Of a stretch of 15,877 bases of DNA, positions 6,601 to 15,488 are shown one piece after another; position 1 is the stretch's first letter; each line of letters opens with the position of its first letter. The stretch comes from Willaertia magna (taxonomy: Eukaryota; Heterolobosea; Eutetramitea; Acrasida; Naegleriidae). Under the pieces are notes generated by a model. It was given only the letters and a program-made list of their open reading frames with translations, had not been told where the DNA came from and did not search any database. Position numbers and translations under genes: made by a program. The stretch lies in the NCBI GenBank assembly GCA_902984215.1, contig CADWAF010001960.1:1-15877 (forward strand), given 5' to 3'.

Positions 6601-9540
6601 TTATTGTTTGAGGAGTTTTCTCATTACTTTTGTTATGGTATGTTCACACTCACCTAATAAAAAAGTGTCATTCTTCCAATAGGACGTGAGGCACTTTTGC
6701 ATTAAGCCCAACACTGGCACAACAGAATGGGGGATATTTTCAACCAGTGATAAAACATTCATTGGATGTTTGCCCATTTCAGCGAAAAATGCATTCCAAT
6801 CGAATGTGCATTGCTCTTCATTGTAAAACTTTATGAAGTTTGATAAAAAATTAACTTTGTCTTTTCTGAATAAAATATAATAAATCAACATTCCAAATGC
6901 GTAATGATCTGTACCTATTTGAACTTTACACTGTCTAAAATATTCAGGTGATATATAAGGAATTACTTCTAAAAATGATATTTCTAAATCAGTTTTTGTT
7001 TCCACCTTTTTATTGTTATGCATACAGGATTGTAATAATGATTTGTCTCGTTCTGTTTTTCCAAATAATAAAAAATTATAATCCCTTAAGGCACATTCCA
7101 TAGAGTTAAAGAACTTTAAATTGCAACATGAGTTTTCAACAGAAAAATTAAATTTGTTCAAATAAACATCTTTTTTCTCAAGTTCACCACTGTCAATATT
7201 TGAAATTTGTAATGAAAAATCAAAACCACATAGTTTTACGCTGTAACGATTAAAGATACTCTCATCAACATCAGTATCCTCTAATTCAATATTATCAGAA
7301 TATTCTAAATCTTTTAAATCGTGGAATGTTAAATTTTCGTCCTCATTATCATTATGTTCTTTATTATTAAATCTCTTAACCTTTCTTAATTTTATAAAAA
7401 CTGATTCATGATTTATATTTAAATGAATGATATGTTTTTGTAAATGTAAGTACTTTAAGGTTTTACATATTTGTAATAAGATATTCAATCCATGCCACCA
7501 CCACAATTTTTCATCTTTTGAGACGTCATTGTTTGAAAGAAATTTGCTATTGTCGCGTAGGTTACAAAATAAAAATTGTTCTAAATTGAAATTAACATTT
7601 TCAACTATTGCTTTCCTATTATCTAAGGCACCATAAACTTTTCTAATATTTCTATTTTCTTTATCGTGAAGCATTGGGTGATATCTAATATCTATAGGGG
7701 CAACATTATAAAATACATTGCTATTATGAAATTTATGGTAAATATTATCACTGCTTCCACTATTTCTATTTTCGTAATGAACATGATTTAAATGTGGAAA
7801 ACCTGTAAATGTTTTTAACATTACTGACTTTTCGGTTTTTCTTTTTTTCTTAATCCCTGAAATCTTTATAGATTCATACTTATTATAACAATTCAAGAAA
7901 TAGTTGTTACCTTCTCTTTCATCGTCATTGTAATACTCCTCTTTCAAGAAAGTTATATTCGCCCTATTCATCCACCTGGTAACATTTAAGGTAAATAATA
8001 AAATATTAAATTCTTTCATAAATTCATTAATTGTTAAATTATTACAATAATGGATAGATAACATTTTTAATAGAGGGTGAAATTTTTCATCGAAATCTTT
8101 TAAACTAAGTGTGACGTACATATCAGCACGTTTCTCAACCAAATTACCATTTTTAGAATGTTTCATTTTTGGTAATACATAAATTAATTCAAAAGTAAAT
8201 AAATCTTTGTTTCCATTCTTGGTAATGTCGTATTTTGAAATGGATTTGATACGTTTTTCGAATAAAGAAATAAATAATTGGTTAAGTAACTTTTTAATAT
8301 TTGTTAATTTCAAAGCGTTACGTTTAAAATTACTCTCAGGATTCAAAAATACACGATAAGCTCTTTCCTCATCTGCTAAATATGCCATATCCTTCCATAT
8401 TTGAATATTTTGTAAAGACAGTTCCATATTAATGTTTTCATTAATTAAAATATTTAATAGAGAATTAACTAAAATTAAAAAATAGATTCCCTTTTTATCT
8501 TCGTGCGCCTTTGTAGAATGTACGAATTGTGCAATTTTACTAAATTTTGACAAATCAATTACTGAGTATTCTTTTAATTCTGGAAATGGAGCTACAATAT
8601 ATATCGTGTCATGTGCCTTATTCAAAATTAATTTCCATTTTGGAAAATACCCTACGATTTTAAAGATATTTTCAAATTCTTCTTTTGACTTTTTAATTAT
8701 CATTTTTGTTTTTTTAGATGATTTTTCCAAAAATTTATGACTTTGGTCTTGGAATGTAAATAAATCAGTTATCTTAATTTTCTTTTTTGCTGGTTCCTTA
8801 ATTTTACTACCTTCTTTTTTATCTTTTATAGTTTTTTTCTTTTTTTCTTTAATATTCACTTCGAAAAACTGCTCCTCGTGTTGTTGCTTTAAATCATCAA
8901 TTCCAACAATGCTTTTGCTGTAGCTTATATTTCTACTGTAATCAGAATTTAAGTCTTGTGAAGAGGATGCATGGTGGCTAGAGGCTTCATCATTTAATTT
9001 AAAACTTCTAATTAAAGGGAAGGCATCTGATGTTGGACTCAATACAGATCTTTGGGAAGTAGATCTTAGAGGAGCCTCTGGTCTCTTTGTTCTACTATCC
9101 TCTTCTGAAAAACTTCTATGAGAAAACATTGCAGTGTATTTTTCTATTAATTGCAAACTATTCTTTTTCTTTCTATCTTCCTTATAAATTAAAATCTCAC
9201 CCTTTGATGGGTTCTCTTTCACTTCGTACGTTATAACCCTTTTCAAAAGCTTTTTAGGAATAATTTTACCGGCGTTTTTCTTACTTGCAATTTGGCTTAA
9301 TACCTCTTCTTTTGTAGGCTTATCATTTTCATCTTGTAGTTTAGCTCGCATATCATGGCTATTTTCATTGTTGGGGGTTTGCTTTTTATTAAAGCTTAAT
9401 GAAGATCTGAGGGAAGTGCTGCTACTGGATTTAGGAAGGAATGAGGCTATAAATTCTTCTTCCTGATCTATCTTACGTTCAAACCAGGCTGTAACTATTT
9501 CTTGGTGGGAGGGAATTCCTTTCAATGACTTATTTCCCAT
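6601..9540 (-). CDS. Large protein with C-terminal predicted pseudokinase domain
   Basis: The open frame begins at a TTG (9549), but the first ATG is at 9540, giving 979 residues starting MGNKSLKG; the Met-Gly start could allow N-myristoylation. The first 300 residues are Ser- and Lys-rich and probably disordered, with a strong Lys cluster near 232-257. The middle (about 290-530) looks folded and is not recognised. The C-terminal 400 residues read as a kinase fold: VMLK (possible beta-3 Lys576), IRKVYGALDNRKAIVENV with NLEQFL (hinge region), LKYLHLQKHIIH, YISPEYF (APE position, 864-866), and DHYAFGMLIYYIL. The catalytic motifs are broken: HRDLKxxN reads HLNINHES (706-713) and DFG reads GFD (772-774), so the usual base, Lys, Asn and metal-binding Asp are missing. 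Acidic and other insertions widen the loop regions. A signalling scaffold or allosteric partner is plausible; the partner is unknown. The gene looks intact, so decay is unlikely. Confidence 0.85.
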   Translation of the reverse strand: MGNKSLKGIPSHQEIVTAWFERKIDQEEEFIASFLPKSSSSTSLRSSLSFNKKQTPNNENSHDMRAKLQDENDKPTKEEVLSQIASKKNAGKIIPKKLLKRVITYEVKENPSKGEILIYKEDRKKKNSLQLIEKYTAMFSHRSFSEEDSRTKRPEAPLRSTSQRSVLSPTSDAFPLIRSFKLNDEASSHHASSSQDLNSDYSRNISYSKSIVGIDDLKQQHEEQFFEVNIKEKKKKTIKDKKEGSKIKEPAKKKIKITDLFTFQDQSHKFLEKSSKKTKMIIKKSKEEFENIFKIVGYFPKWKLILNKAHDTIYIVAPFPELKEYSVIDLSKFSKIAQFVHSTKAHEDKKGIYFLILVNSLLNILINENINMELSLQNIQIWKDMAYLADEERAYRVFLNPESNFKRNALKLTNIKKLLNQLFISLFEKRIKSISKYDITKNGNKDLFTFELIYVLPKMKHSKNGNLVEKRADMYVTLSLKDFDEKFHPLLKMLSIHYCNNLTINEFMKEFNILLFTLNVTRWMNRANITFLKEEYYNDDEREGNNYFLNCYNKYESIKISGIKKKRKTEKSVMLKTFTGFPHLNHVHYENRNSGSSDNIYHKFHNSNVFYNVAPIDIRYHPMLHDKENRNIRKVYGALDNRKAIVENVNFNLEQFLFCNLRDNSKFLSNNDVSKDEKLWWWHGLNILLQICKTLKYLHLQKHIIHLNINHESVFIKLRKVKRFNNKEHNDNEDENLTFHDLKDLEYSDNIELEDTDVDESIFNRYSVKLCGFDFSLQISNIDSGELEKKDVYLNKFNFSVENSCCNLKFFNSMECALRDYNFLLFGKTERDKSLLQSCMHNNKKVETKTDLEISFLEVIPYISPEYFRQCKVQIGTDHYAFGMLIYYILFRKDKVNFLSNFIKFYNEEQCTFDWNAFFAEMGKHPMNVLSLVENIPHSVVPVLGLMQKCLTSYWKNDTFLLGECEHTITKVMRKLLKQ

Positions 9541-9643
9541 TCTTACCAATAATGAGTTTATTCGTTTTTTTTAACATAAAAAAATCTTGGGCGAGATTTA
9601 TGTTGGGTTAATGTGAAATTAAGTAAAAAAAGGTCATAACGAA

Positions 9644-10447
9644 TCATTTCATTATGAATAACCTTCCTTTCTTACTTAATTCCATTTGTTCGTTTATAAC
9701 TTGATGTAATTTTCTTTCTTGTTCGAAATGTATTAACTTTTCATTCTTTAGTTGATTTTCTAACTCTTCAACTCTTTTTTCAAGAGTTTCCATTTTCTCT
9801 TTCACCATTTTAGGGGTAACTAAGCCTTTTGAAAACATGTTCTCCTTATATACCTTATCTTGAATGTAAAAATTTTGTTTATCAGTGTTGAAATAGGTGT
9901 TCCATTCTTTACAAATCTCATTTAAATCCATTATTTCTCTTAATTGTTCGGATTTTTCTCTTTCATTTTCTCCCTTTAATTTTTCAATTAGTTTTATTAT
10001 GTCATTGGTTAGTTCAAATAAATAACGATATGCCCTAGTGTTGGCAGAATATTTATTTTGAGTTTTTTCTTGATAATATTTACAGAGTTTTGTTATATCA
10101 TTAAATGTTACCTTAGGTAACTCACGTAAAGATAAAATTTCTTTCTTTGAGATTGATAAAGTAGAAATAGGAAGAGGAGTATTCACTTCATTAAATTGTT
10201 GAGAATTAACTTTAGTAATAGGTTGACAACAAATATTGTAAAGTTCTGAACGTAGGGGCTCTTTTGGAGGATTAACAGCATACTGGTATTGTTCTGCATG
10301 AACCATTCTTTTAGAGCAACATTTGCAACTACAAGAACGTTCGTTTTGAATTTCTGATTGAATTTTAAAATCTTTGTTTCTGTCATTATTATTACTTTCC
10401 GATGGCTGCTGGGTTTCTTTGCATTTGGATATAGGAATTTGTTTCAT
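9644..10447 (-). CDS. Hypothetical coiled-coil protein with Cys cluster, 267 residues
   Basis: I do not recognise a family. The frame runs from ATG at 10447 to TGA at 9644. It has a polar N-terminus, a compact cysteine cluster CSCKCC (39-44) with a further CC at 73-74, a helical middle (about 112-200) and a heptad-like coiled coil (about 212-260, METLEKRVEELENQL). The cysteines could bind metal or be acylated, but their spacing matches no zinc finger I know. There is no signal peptide or membrane helix, so it is probably intracellular and may dimerise. It is divergent from SMC5 with 249 bp between the starts, which could mean a shared promoter region but says nothing firm about function. Confidence 0.75.
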   Translation of the reverse strand: MKQIPISKCKETQQPSESNNNDRNKDFKIQSEIQNERSCSCKCCSKRMVHAEQYQYAVNPPKEPLRSELYNICCQPITKVNSQQFNEVNTPLPISTLSISKKEILSLRELPKVTFNDITKLCKYYQEKTQNKYSANTRAYRYLFELTNDIIKLIEKLKGENEREKSEQLREIMDLNEICKEWNTYFNTDKQNFYIQDKVYKENMFSKGLVTPKMVKEKMETLEKRVEELENQLKNEKLIHFEQERKLHQVINEQMELSKKGRLFIMK

Positions 10448-10696
10448 TTTTTGTTTAGAAAAAACAGCAATTTTGGGAGGGAAATTAAATTAATTAAAAC
10501 TTTACAATAATATCACATGTATTTCTTGTCTTCAAACAACCTTCTTTTTAATGAAAGATTACAATTATAACAAACTAAATCACATCTGCTTATTTTTCCA
10601 TGTGCAGTTTTTAAACTAGTTTTTTTCGAATTAGCGCTAGAATTCTGTTCTTGTGCAAAAAACGTTGAATAAAACTTTAAAAAAAAGTAAAAACTG
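10448..10696. promoter_or_regulatory. Divergent promoter region between the coiled-coil gene and SMC5
   Basis: The two start codons face away from each other over 249 bp, so both promoters must lie here or within the 5' ends of the genes. The sequence is AT-rich with A and T runs close to the SMC5 start. No specific factor site can be named. A minus-strand open frame crosses the region (see findings) but has weak support. Confidence 0.45.
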
Positions 10697-13600
10697 ATGC
10701 CGCGTCGAAAGACCACCAACGTTGAAGATAAAAGAAAGAGAAAGCAAATAGAGTCATCAGATGAAGAGGAAGAAGAAGAACAAATAACCCAATCTTCACA
10801 AATACCTAATAATGCGACCTTATCGGATGATGAAGAAGATGAGGAAAATGAAATACCTTCCAAAACAAATGGCCATTCCACTTCTCAACCTACAAAAAAG
10901 AAAAGAAAACAACAATCCGAGGAATCGGAAGAAGAAGATGATGAAAACGGTCATACTAATGGACACTCACAATCTTCTTCTCAACCTAACCATACAACAA
11001 CCAATAAAAACGGAAGTTATCAACTACCCAAAATGCGTGAAGGAAGTATTGTAAGAATTAAATTATATAACTTTATGACTTACGACGATTGTGAATTTGA
11101 ACCTGGACCAGGACTTAACTTAGTTCTAGGACCTAATGGTACAGGAAAAAGTTCAATTGTTGGAGCAATATGTTTGGGCTTGGCCGGTTCAACTAAACTA
11201 ATCGGCAGAGCCTCGAAAGTAAGAAATTTTATTAAACATGGTAAGACAGAAGCGTTTGTAGAGATTGAATTATTTAAAAAACCAAAGAATGTTATAATTA
11301 GAAGAGCGTTTAAAGTGAATGAGAATTCCGAACAAACTTATTGGTATATTAATGGGAAAAAAGTCTCTAATGAAGAAGTTAAAGAGAGAATTAATCAATT
11401 TAATATTCAATTAGATAATCTTACTCAATTTTTACCTCAAGAGAAAGTTGCAGAATTTGCAGGTTTAACTCCCGTTGAAAGATTAAAACAAACAGAACAA
11501 GCTGTTCTGCCCCCAGAAGTAATTGGATACCATACAGAATTAATTGAAATACAAAAATCTTTAAATCAATCTAATTTCTCATTGGAAACGTTTGAAAAGA
11601 ATTTGGAGAATTTAAAGAAGAAAAATCAATTACTAGAAAAGGAAGTTGAGAAGTATAATAAAAGATTAGAAGTTTTAGAGAAATCTGAATTATGTAAAGT
11701 AAAGATTGGGATAATTAAATTTCAAAATATACAGAAAGAGGCTAGAAATGTGAAAGAGGCTATTGATAAGAAAGCAAAAGAAGTTGATGAAGTTGATAAA
11801 CAAATGGGGCCTTTCAGAGATGAGTTAGAAGAGATTGAGAAAAATTTACAGTTAACACAAACTGATGTACAAAAAACGAAAAGTAAGATTGTTGATTCTA
11901 AAAACGTTTTTGAAAATGTAATTGCAAAAATCAATGAAAAAAAGGAAAGTATTTTACGTTGTAAACAAGATTTAATTAATATAGAGAAAAGAGCACAACA
12001 AAAAGAACAACAACTAAAAGAAGTACAACATGAAATTGAACGATGTAATGAAATGTTAAAAAACTATAACAAACAAGAATTACAAAATTTATTAAAAGAA
12101 AAGAAAGAAGAATTTAAAAAATTAGACGAATTATACCAAAAAGAAACTGAAAATAAAATTAATATAACTAATTTAATACAAACTAAAAGTAGAGAATTAG
12201 AAGAAGTATATACACAAAAAAGGAAATTATTGGATCTAAAAGAACAACGTTTAAATAATCTAAGAAAATTAAGACCTGAAGTATATCAAACCTATGATTG
12301 GATTTTAAAAAATAAACATGCTTTAAAAAAGAATGTTTACCTAACATGTTTAGAAGTTAAAGTAGATATTGATGAATATGCTGACTATTTAGAAATGAAT
12401 TGTCCTGATTGGTTATTACTTTCTTTTATTTGTGAAGATAATGATGATAAAAACTTTATTTATGAGCAATATTTGGATAAACATAAAATTGATAAAATCT
12501 CAATAATTGTGAGAAAAATAGAACCATATGTACCTAATCATCCGCATCCAATCAACGAACTATCTAAATATGGTGTTATTTGCTATTTAGATGAAACATT
12601 CGAAGCACCTGATATTGTAAAGAATGTAATGAAAGACTCCACACAATTAGATTCAGTTGCTATAGGCCATGCAAAAGCAAAGAAAGATAAATTATTAACT
12701 GAAACAGCTATAAAGTGCGCATTCATAGATTATAAACAATTTCTATCCAGAAAATCAAGTTTCTCAAAGAACTTTTCAACCAGAGTTTTAGATGTTGGAA
12801 AATCTAAACTATTTAGTGTAGGTGGACAAAATCAAAATTATGTAAAGATACAACAAGAATTACAAGCTAGAGAGGAATCATTAATTAAAGAGAAAGATGA
12901 AAATAATAAGAAATTACAAATGATACAAGGTAATGAGATTGAGTTATCAAAGAAGATTGCTATAGTTAGACAACAACAAAAAGATACTGAAAAAAAGATT
13001 CAACAATTTGAAAATATTCAAAGAAAATTATCTCAATTACAAAGACAGTTACAAAATATAAATCAAATGGAAAATACAGAAGAAGAAAAATTAAATTTAC
13101 AAAATAAGATAAAGGATAGTGTATTTAAACAAATAACATTACATGAAGAATTACAAAAACAATTAGAAAATGTTACAAAATATTCTATCTACCACGATAA
13201 ATTCCCAGTTCAAATTATTTCATTAAAATATTCACAAAAACAAGTCAAAGAAAAAACTATTGATTTAGAACGTAAAAAGAAAGAATTAGAAAGACAGTTA
13301 TCTGAATACAATAGTACATTTCAATCATTAAAATTAGAAGTAATGTCTACAAAAGAAGAAACAAATTCTTTAAAAAATTCATTTTTAGAAAAATATAAAA
13401 ATTACTCTGAAGATACATTAAAAGAAGGATTATTTGCACTTCCTGAAGAGATTGATAGTTTATATGAAATTAAAACACGTTGTGAAGAAGAAGCTGATAA
13501 GATTTGTACTAATCCTGGAGTTGTAGTTGAATATGAACAACGTTGTAAAGAAATTAAAGATTTAGAAAATCAATTAGAAGAAATGAAAGAGTCAAAATCA

Positions 13601-14146
13601 GAACAATTTAAAAAGATTGAAAAATTAAAAGAGAAATGGTTAACTCCATTACAAGATTGTGTACAAAAGATTAATGATACATTTGTAACATTTTGTAAAC
13701 ATGTTGGTATTGTTGGTGAAGTATCTTTAAAAGGAAATGAAACAGATTACGAAAAGTGGGAAATTGAAATTAAAGTTAAATTTAGAGATGATGAAAAACT
13801 AACGGCATTATCTGCGCATAGACAATCGGGAGGAGAACGTAGTGTTACCACTATTTTATATTTATTATCATTACAACAGTTAAATAAATCTCCATTCCGT
13901 GTTGTAGATGAGATTAATCAAGGTATGGATCCAACAAATGAAAGAAAGATATTTTATCAAATGTTAGATGCAAGTCAAGGGGATGATATTCCACAAAGTT
14001 TTTTGATAACACCGAAGTTATTACCTAATTTAGTACCTGAGAATGCAAATAATATTACAATATTATTTATTTATAATGGACCAGAAAATATTAAGCAAGA
14101 TGCACTAGCCAAATATTTTGCTAGATTTGACAAGTCTTTACGTTAA
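10697..14146 (+). CDS. SMC5: SMC5, ATPase subunit of the SMC5/6 complex
   Basis: SMC5 pairs with SMC6 to form a ring-like ATPase that acts on chromosomal DNA in recombination repair and replication-fork stability. The 1149-residue single-exon protein has an acidic and Lys-rich N-terminal tail (1-112, with KRKRK and KKKRK as likely nuclear signals), Walker A GPNGTGKSS (145-153), Q-loop region LTQFLPQEKVAEF (Gln244), a long coiled coil (about 280-520), a hinge (about 528-700), a returning coiled coil (about 715-985), the ABC signature SAHRQSGGERS (Ser1044 to Arg1048) and Walker B FRVVDEINQGMDP (Asp1071, Glu1072). QFLPQEKV..FA, VDEINQGMDP and SFLITPKLLPNL are hallmarks that separate SMC5 from SMC1-4, SMC6 and RAD50. 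All ATPase motifs are intact. The length is slightly above the human protein (about 1100), mostly through the tail. The ATG at 10697 is the first in frame. Confidence 0.97.
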   Translation: MPRRKTTNVEDKRKRKQIESSDEEEEEEQITQSSQIPNNATLSDDEEDEENEIPSKTNGHSTSQPTKKKRKQQSEESEEEDDENGHTNGHSQSSSQPNHTTTNKNGSYQLPKMREGSIVRIKLYNFMTYDDCEFEPGPGLNLVLGPNGTGKSSIVGAICLGLAGSTKLIGRASKVRNFIKHGKTEAFVEIELFKKPKNVIIRRAFKVNENSEQTYWYINGKKVSNEEVKERINQFNIQLDNLTQFLPQEKVAEFAGLTPVERLKQTEQAVLPPEVIGYHTELIEIQKSLNQSNFSLETFEKNLENLKKKNQLLEKEVEKYNKRLEVLEKSELCKVKIGIIKFQNIQKEARNVKEAIDKKAKEVDEVDKQMGPFRDELEEIEKNLQLTQTDVQKTKSKIVDSKNVFENVIAKINEKKESILRCKQDLINIEKRAQQKEQQLKEVQHEIERCNEMLKNYNKQELQNLLKEKKEEFKKLDELYQKETENKINITNLIQTKSRELEEVYTQKRKLLDLKEQRLNNLRKLRPEVYQTYDWILKNKHALKKNVYLTCLEVKVDIDEYADYLEMNCPDWLLLSFICEDNDDKNFIYEQYLDKHKIDKISIIVRKIEPYVPNHPHPINELSKYGVICYLDETFEAPDIVKNVMKDSTQLDSVAIGHAKAKKDKLLTETAIKCAFIDYKQFLSRKSSFSKNFSTRVLDVGKSKLFSVGGQNQNYVKIQQELQAREESLIKEKDENNKKLQMIQGNEIELSKKIAIVRQQQKDTEKKIQQFENIQRKLSQLQRQLQNINQMENTEEEKLNLQNKIKDSVFKQITLHEELQKQLENVTKYSIYHDKFPVQIISLKYSQKQVKEKTIDLERKKKELERQLSEYNSTFQSLKLEVMSTKEETNSLKNSFLEKYKNYSEDTLKEGLFALPEEIDSLYEIKTRCEEEADKICTNPGVVVEYEQRCKEIKDLENQLEEMKESKSEQFKKIEKLKEKWLTPLQDCVQKINDTFVTFCKHVGIVGEVSLKGNETDYEKWEIEIKVKFRDDEKLTALSAHRQSGGERSVTTILYLLSLQQLNKSPFRVVDEINQGMDPTNERKIFYQMLDASQGDDIPQSFLITPKLLPNLVPENANNITILFIYNGPENIKQDALAKYFARFDKSLR

Positions 14147-14480
14147 AAACTAAATTATAATTAATTTTTAAATATAATTAAAATACAATTTTCAATTCTT
14201 CTTACTAAATTCGCCCTAATGAGAAACATTTATGAAACGCAAATCTTATCATTCTTAAAGGTAGTTAACGAGAACACGAACGTTTTTTTAGCCTAGTAAT
14301 AATAGTTATTTTGTTGCCTTCTGTTTCACTAAATTACATCATTTACTCCTGAATTTTGACTAGGCACTAATGTTTGAACTTTGGAAAAAGAACTGAATTT
14401 GTAACAAATTAAGGTTTATTAAAAAATCTTTAAGAAGAAACATAAACAACAAGAATTCTGCTGAGGTTATGAAATTCGCC
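14147..14480. other. Convergent 3' region between SMC5 and the secreted-protein gene
   Basis: This 334-bp stretch carries the 3' ends of two convergent genes. Its first 60 bases are almost pure A+T, as expected for SMC5 3' processing. The only structured content seen is a short decayed copy of the neighbouring gene's 3' end at 14207-14277. No other gene was found. Confidence 0.6.
14207..14277 (-). pseudogene. Relic of a duplicated 3' end of the adjacent secreted-protein gene
   Basis: Positions 14207-14232 are identical over 26 bases to 14472-14497, which cover the last codons, the TAG stop and 9 bases beyond it in the intact gene. The next 22 bases match at 19 positions. Then there is a 6-nt length difference, and GTAGTTAA recurs. 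One base is missing after 14232 compared with the intact gene, which breaks the frame, and nothing recognisable continues to the right. It is best read as a leftover from a tandem duplication. Confidence 0.75.
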
Positions 14481-14547
14481 CTAATGAGAAACATTTACTG
14501 AAACGCTGATCTTAGCATTCTTTAATTCAAACGTAGTTAATGAAACA
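14472..14547. repeat. Intact copy of the duplicated gene-end segment
   Basis: This is the parental counterpart of the relic at 14207-14277: a direct repeat with start-to-start spacing of 265 bp. It spans the 3' end of the secreted-protein gene and 9 bases past its stop. Confidence 0.75.
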
Positions 14548-15488
14548 ACAAAAGGACCTTCCTTTGCGTTATTTGTTGTTAAACTTGTTGTAGAAACACT
14601 TCTAAATGGACTTGTTACAACAACGTTTGCGTTATTTCTATTTGGAAAATCAATATTCTTTAAATTAGAATAACACAACTCATAAATAGTACCTTGGTTA
14701 GTTTTGCTGTCAACAGTAATTGTAAAGTTTACTCTTGAGTGTTCAGGAACTGCATTGTAAACAAACACTACTTCATTTGTTTGGAATTTTGCTAAATCAT
14801 CTCCAGTATTTTCAATGGTAAAAGTGTTTGTTGAAAAAATGTAACTTCTTCTAAACCAGTAGAATGGTTTACCTAACATCTTAACACTTTCAACTTCTAA
14901 TGGAACAATACTGAAATACATAATGACAGGTTGACCATCATTTGGAACTGGAATGCTCAGTGTTGCATTTTGACCCATTGCCATATACATGTAATTGTCT
15001 TTTGATGGTTTGCCGGTAATGGTTGATGCATAAACTACAACAGGTGTACTTCTTTTCACATCTTCATCAGCAAAAGTATATTGTAAAATCTTGCTAGATT
15101 CTTCAACCAATAAAGTTGCAAACCAAAATGGATTTTTAACATTAATTTCATCAAAAACTTCTTCAGCGTACAATGTATTGTGTACTGCCTCTCTTGCTTG
15201 AACTGGAGTATCAACTAAAACACAAAGAGTTCTAAAAGAATTAGATCTCTTTGATTCACAAGGAACACAATAAGCCATTCCATTACTTGGAGCAATTGTT
15301 CCATTTGCACAAGAATACATTCTATCATCTCCAGGACAGTAATGTCCTTGATCACAAACTGAGCAAGGATCGAATAAGGTGTGAGAAGTATGGTAAGTAC
15401 CAGGGCTACATCTCCAACCCATAACGTTAGATATTAACAAGCATAAAACAACAACAACTGAACTTAAGGCAACTAATGATCTTAACAT
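14481..15488 (-). CDS. Secreted cysteine-rich protein with ephrin-receptor-like (GCC2/GCC3-type) motif
   Basis: The 335-residue protein starts with a clear signal peptide (1-24, hydrophobic SVVVVLCLLI, likely cut after NVMG). A Cys-rich module follows (about 27-89: Cys at 27, 42, 45, 51, 60, 74, 77, 89), with the spacing C-x2-C-x5-C, then GTIAPSNG and CVPC. This resembles the ephrin-receptor-like GCC2/GCC3 repeat found in extracellular proteins. The remaining 240 residues look beta-rich, with almost no Cys and no membrane helix, so the protein is probably secreted or lumenal. There are several N-glycosylation sequons (NGT 62, NAT 174, NFT 254, NVS 333). The function and the large domain are not recognised. 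Start: first ATG at 15488; stop TAG at 14481. It lacks the Asn and Gln runs common in the neighbours. A decayed copy of its 3' end lies 265 bp to the left. Confidence 0.88.
   Translation of the reverse strand: MLRSLVALSSVVVVLCLLISNVMGWRCSPGTYHTSHTLFDPCSVCDQGHYCPGDDRMYSCANGTIAPSNGMAYCVPCESKRSNSFRTLCVLVDTPVQAREAVHNTLYAEEVFDEINVKNPFWFATLLVEESSKILQYTFADEDVKRSTPVVVYASTITGKPSKDNYMYMAMGQNATLSIPVPNDGQPVIMYFSIVPLEVESVKMLGKPFYWFRRSYIFSTNTFTIENTGDDLAKFQTNEVVFVYNAVPEHSRVNFTITVDSKTNQGTIYELCYSNLKNIDFPNRNNANVVVTSPFRSVSTTSLTTNNAKEGPFVVSLTTFELKNAKISVSVNVSH

Noticed and set aside
9541..9549. Start of the pseudokinase gene at the TTG at 9549
   Set aside because: TTG is an improbable start in a nuclear gene. 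The ATG three codons later gives a sensible MGNKSLKG terminus.
10183..10386. Second minus-strand frame inside the coiled-coil gene
   Set aside because: It lies in a shifted frame wholly inside a better gene and has no independent support.
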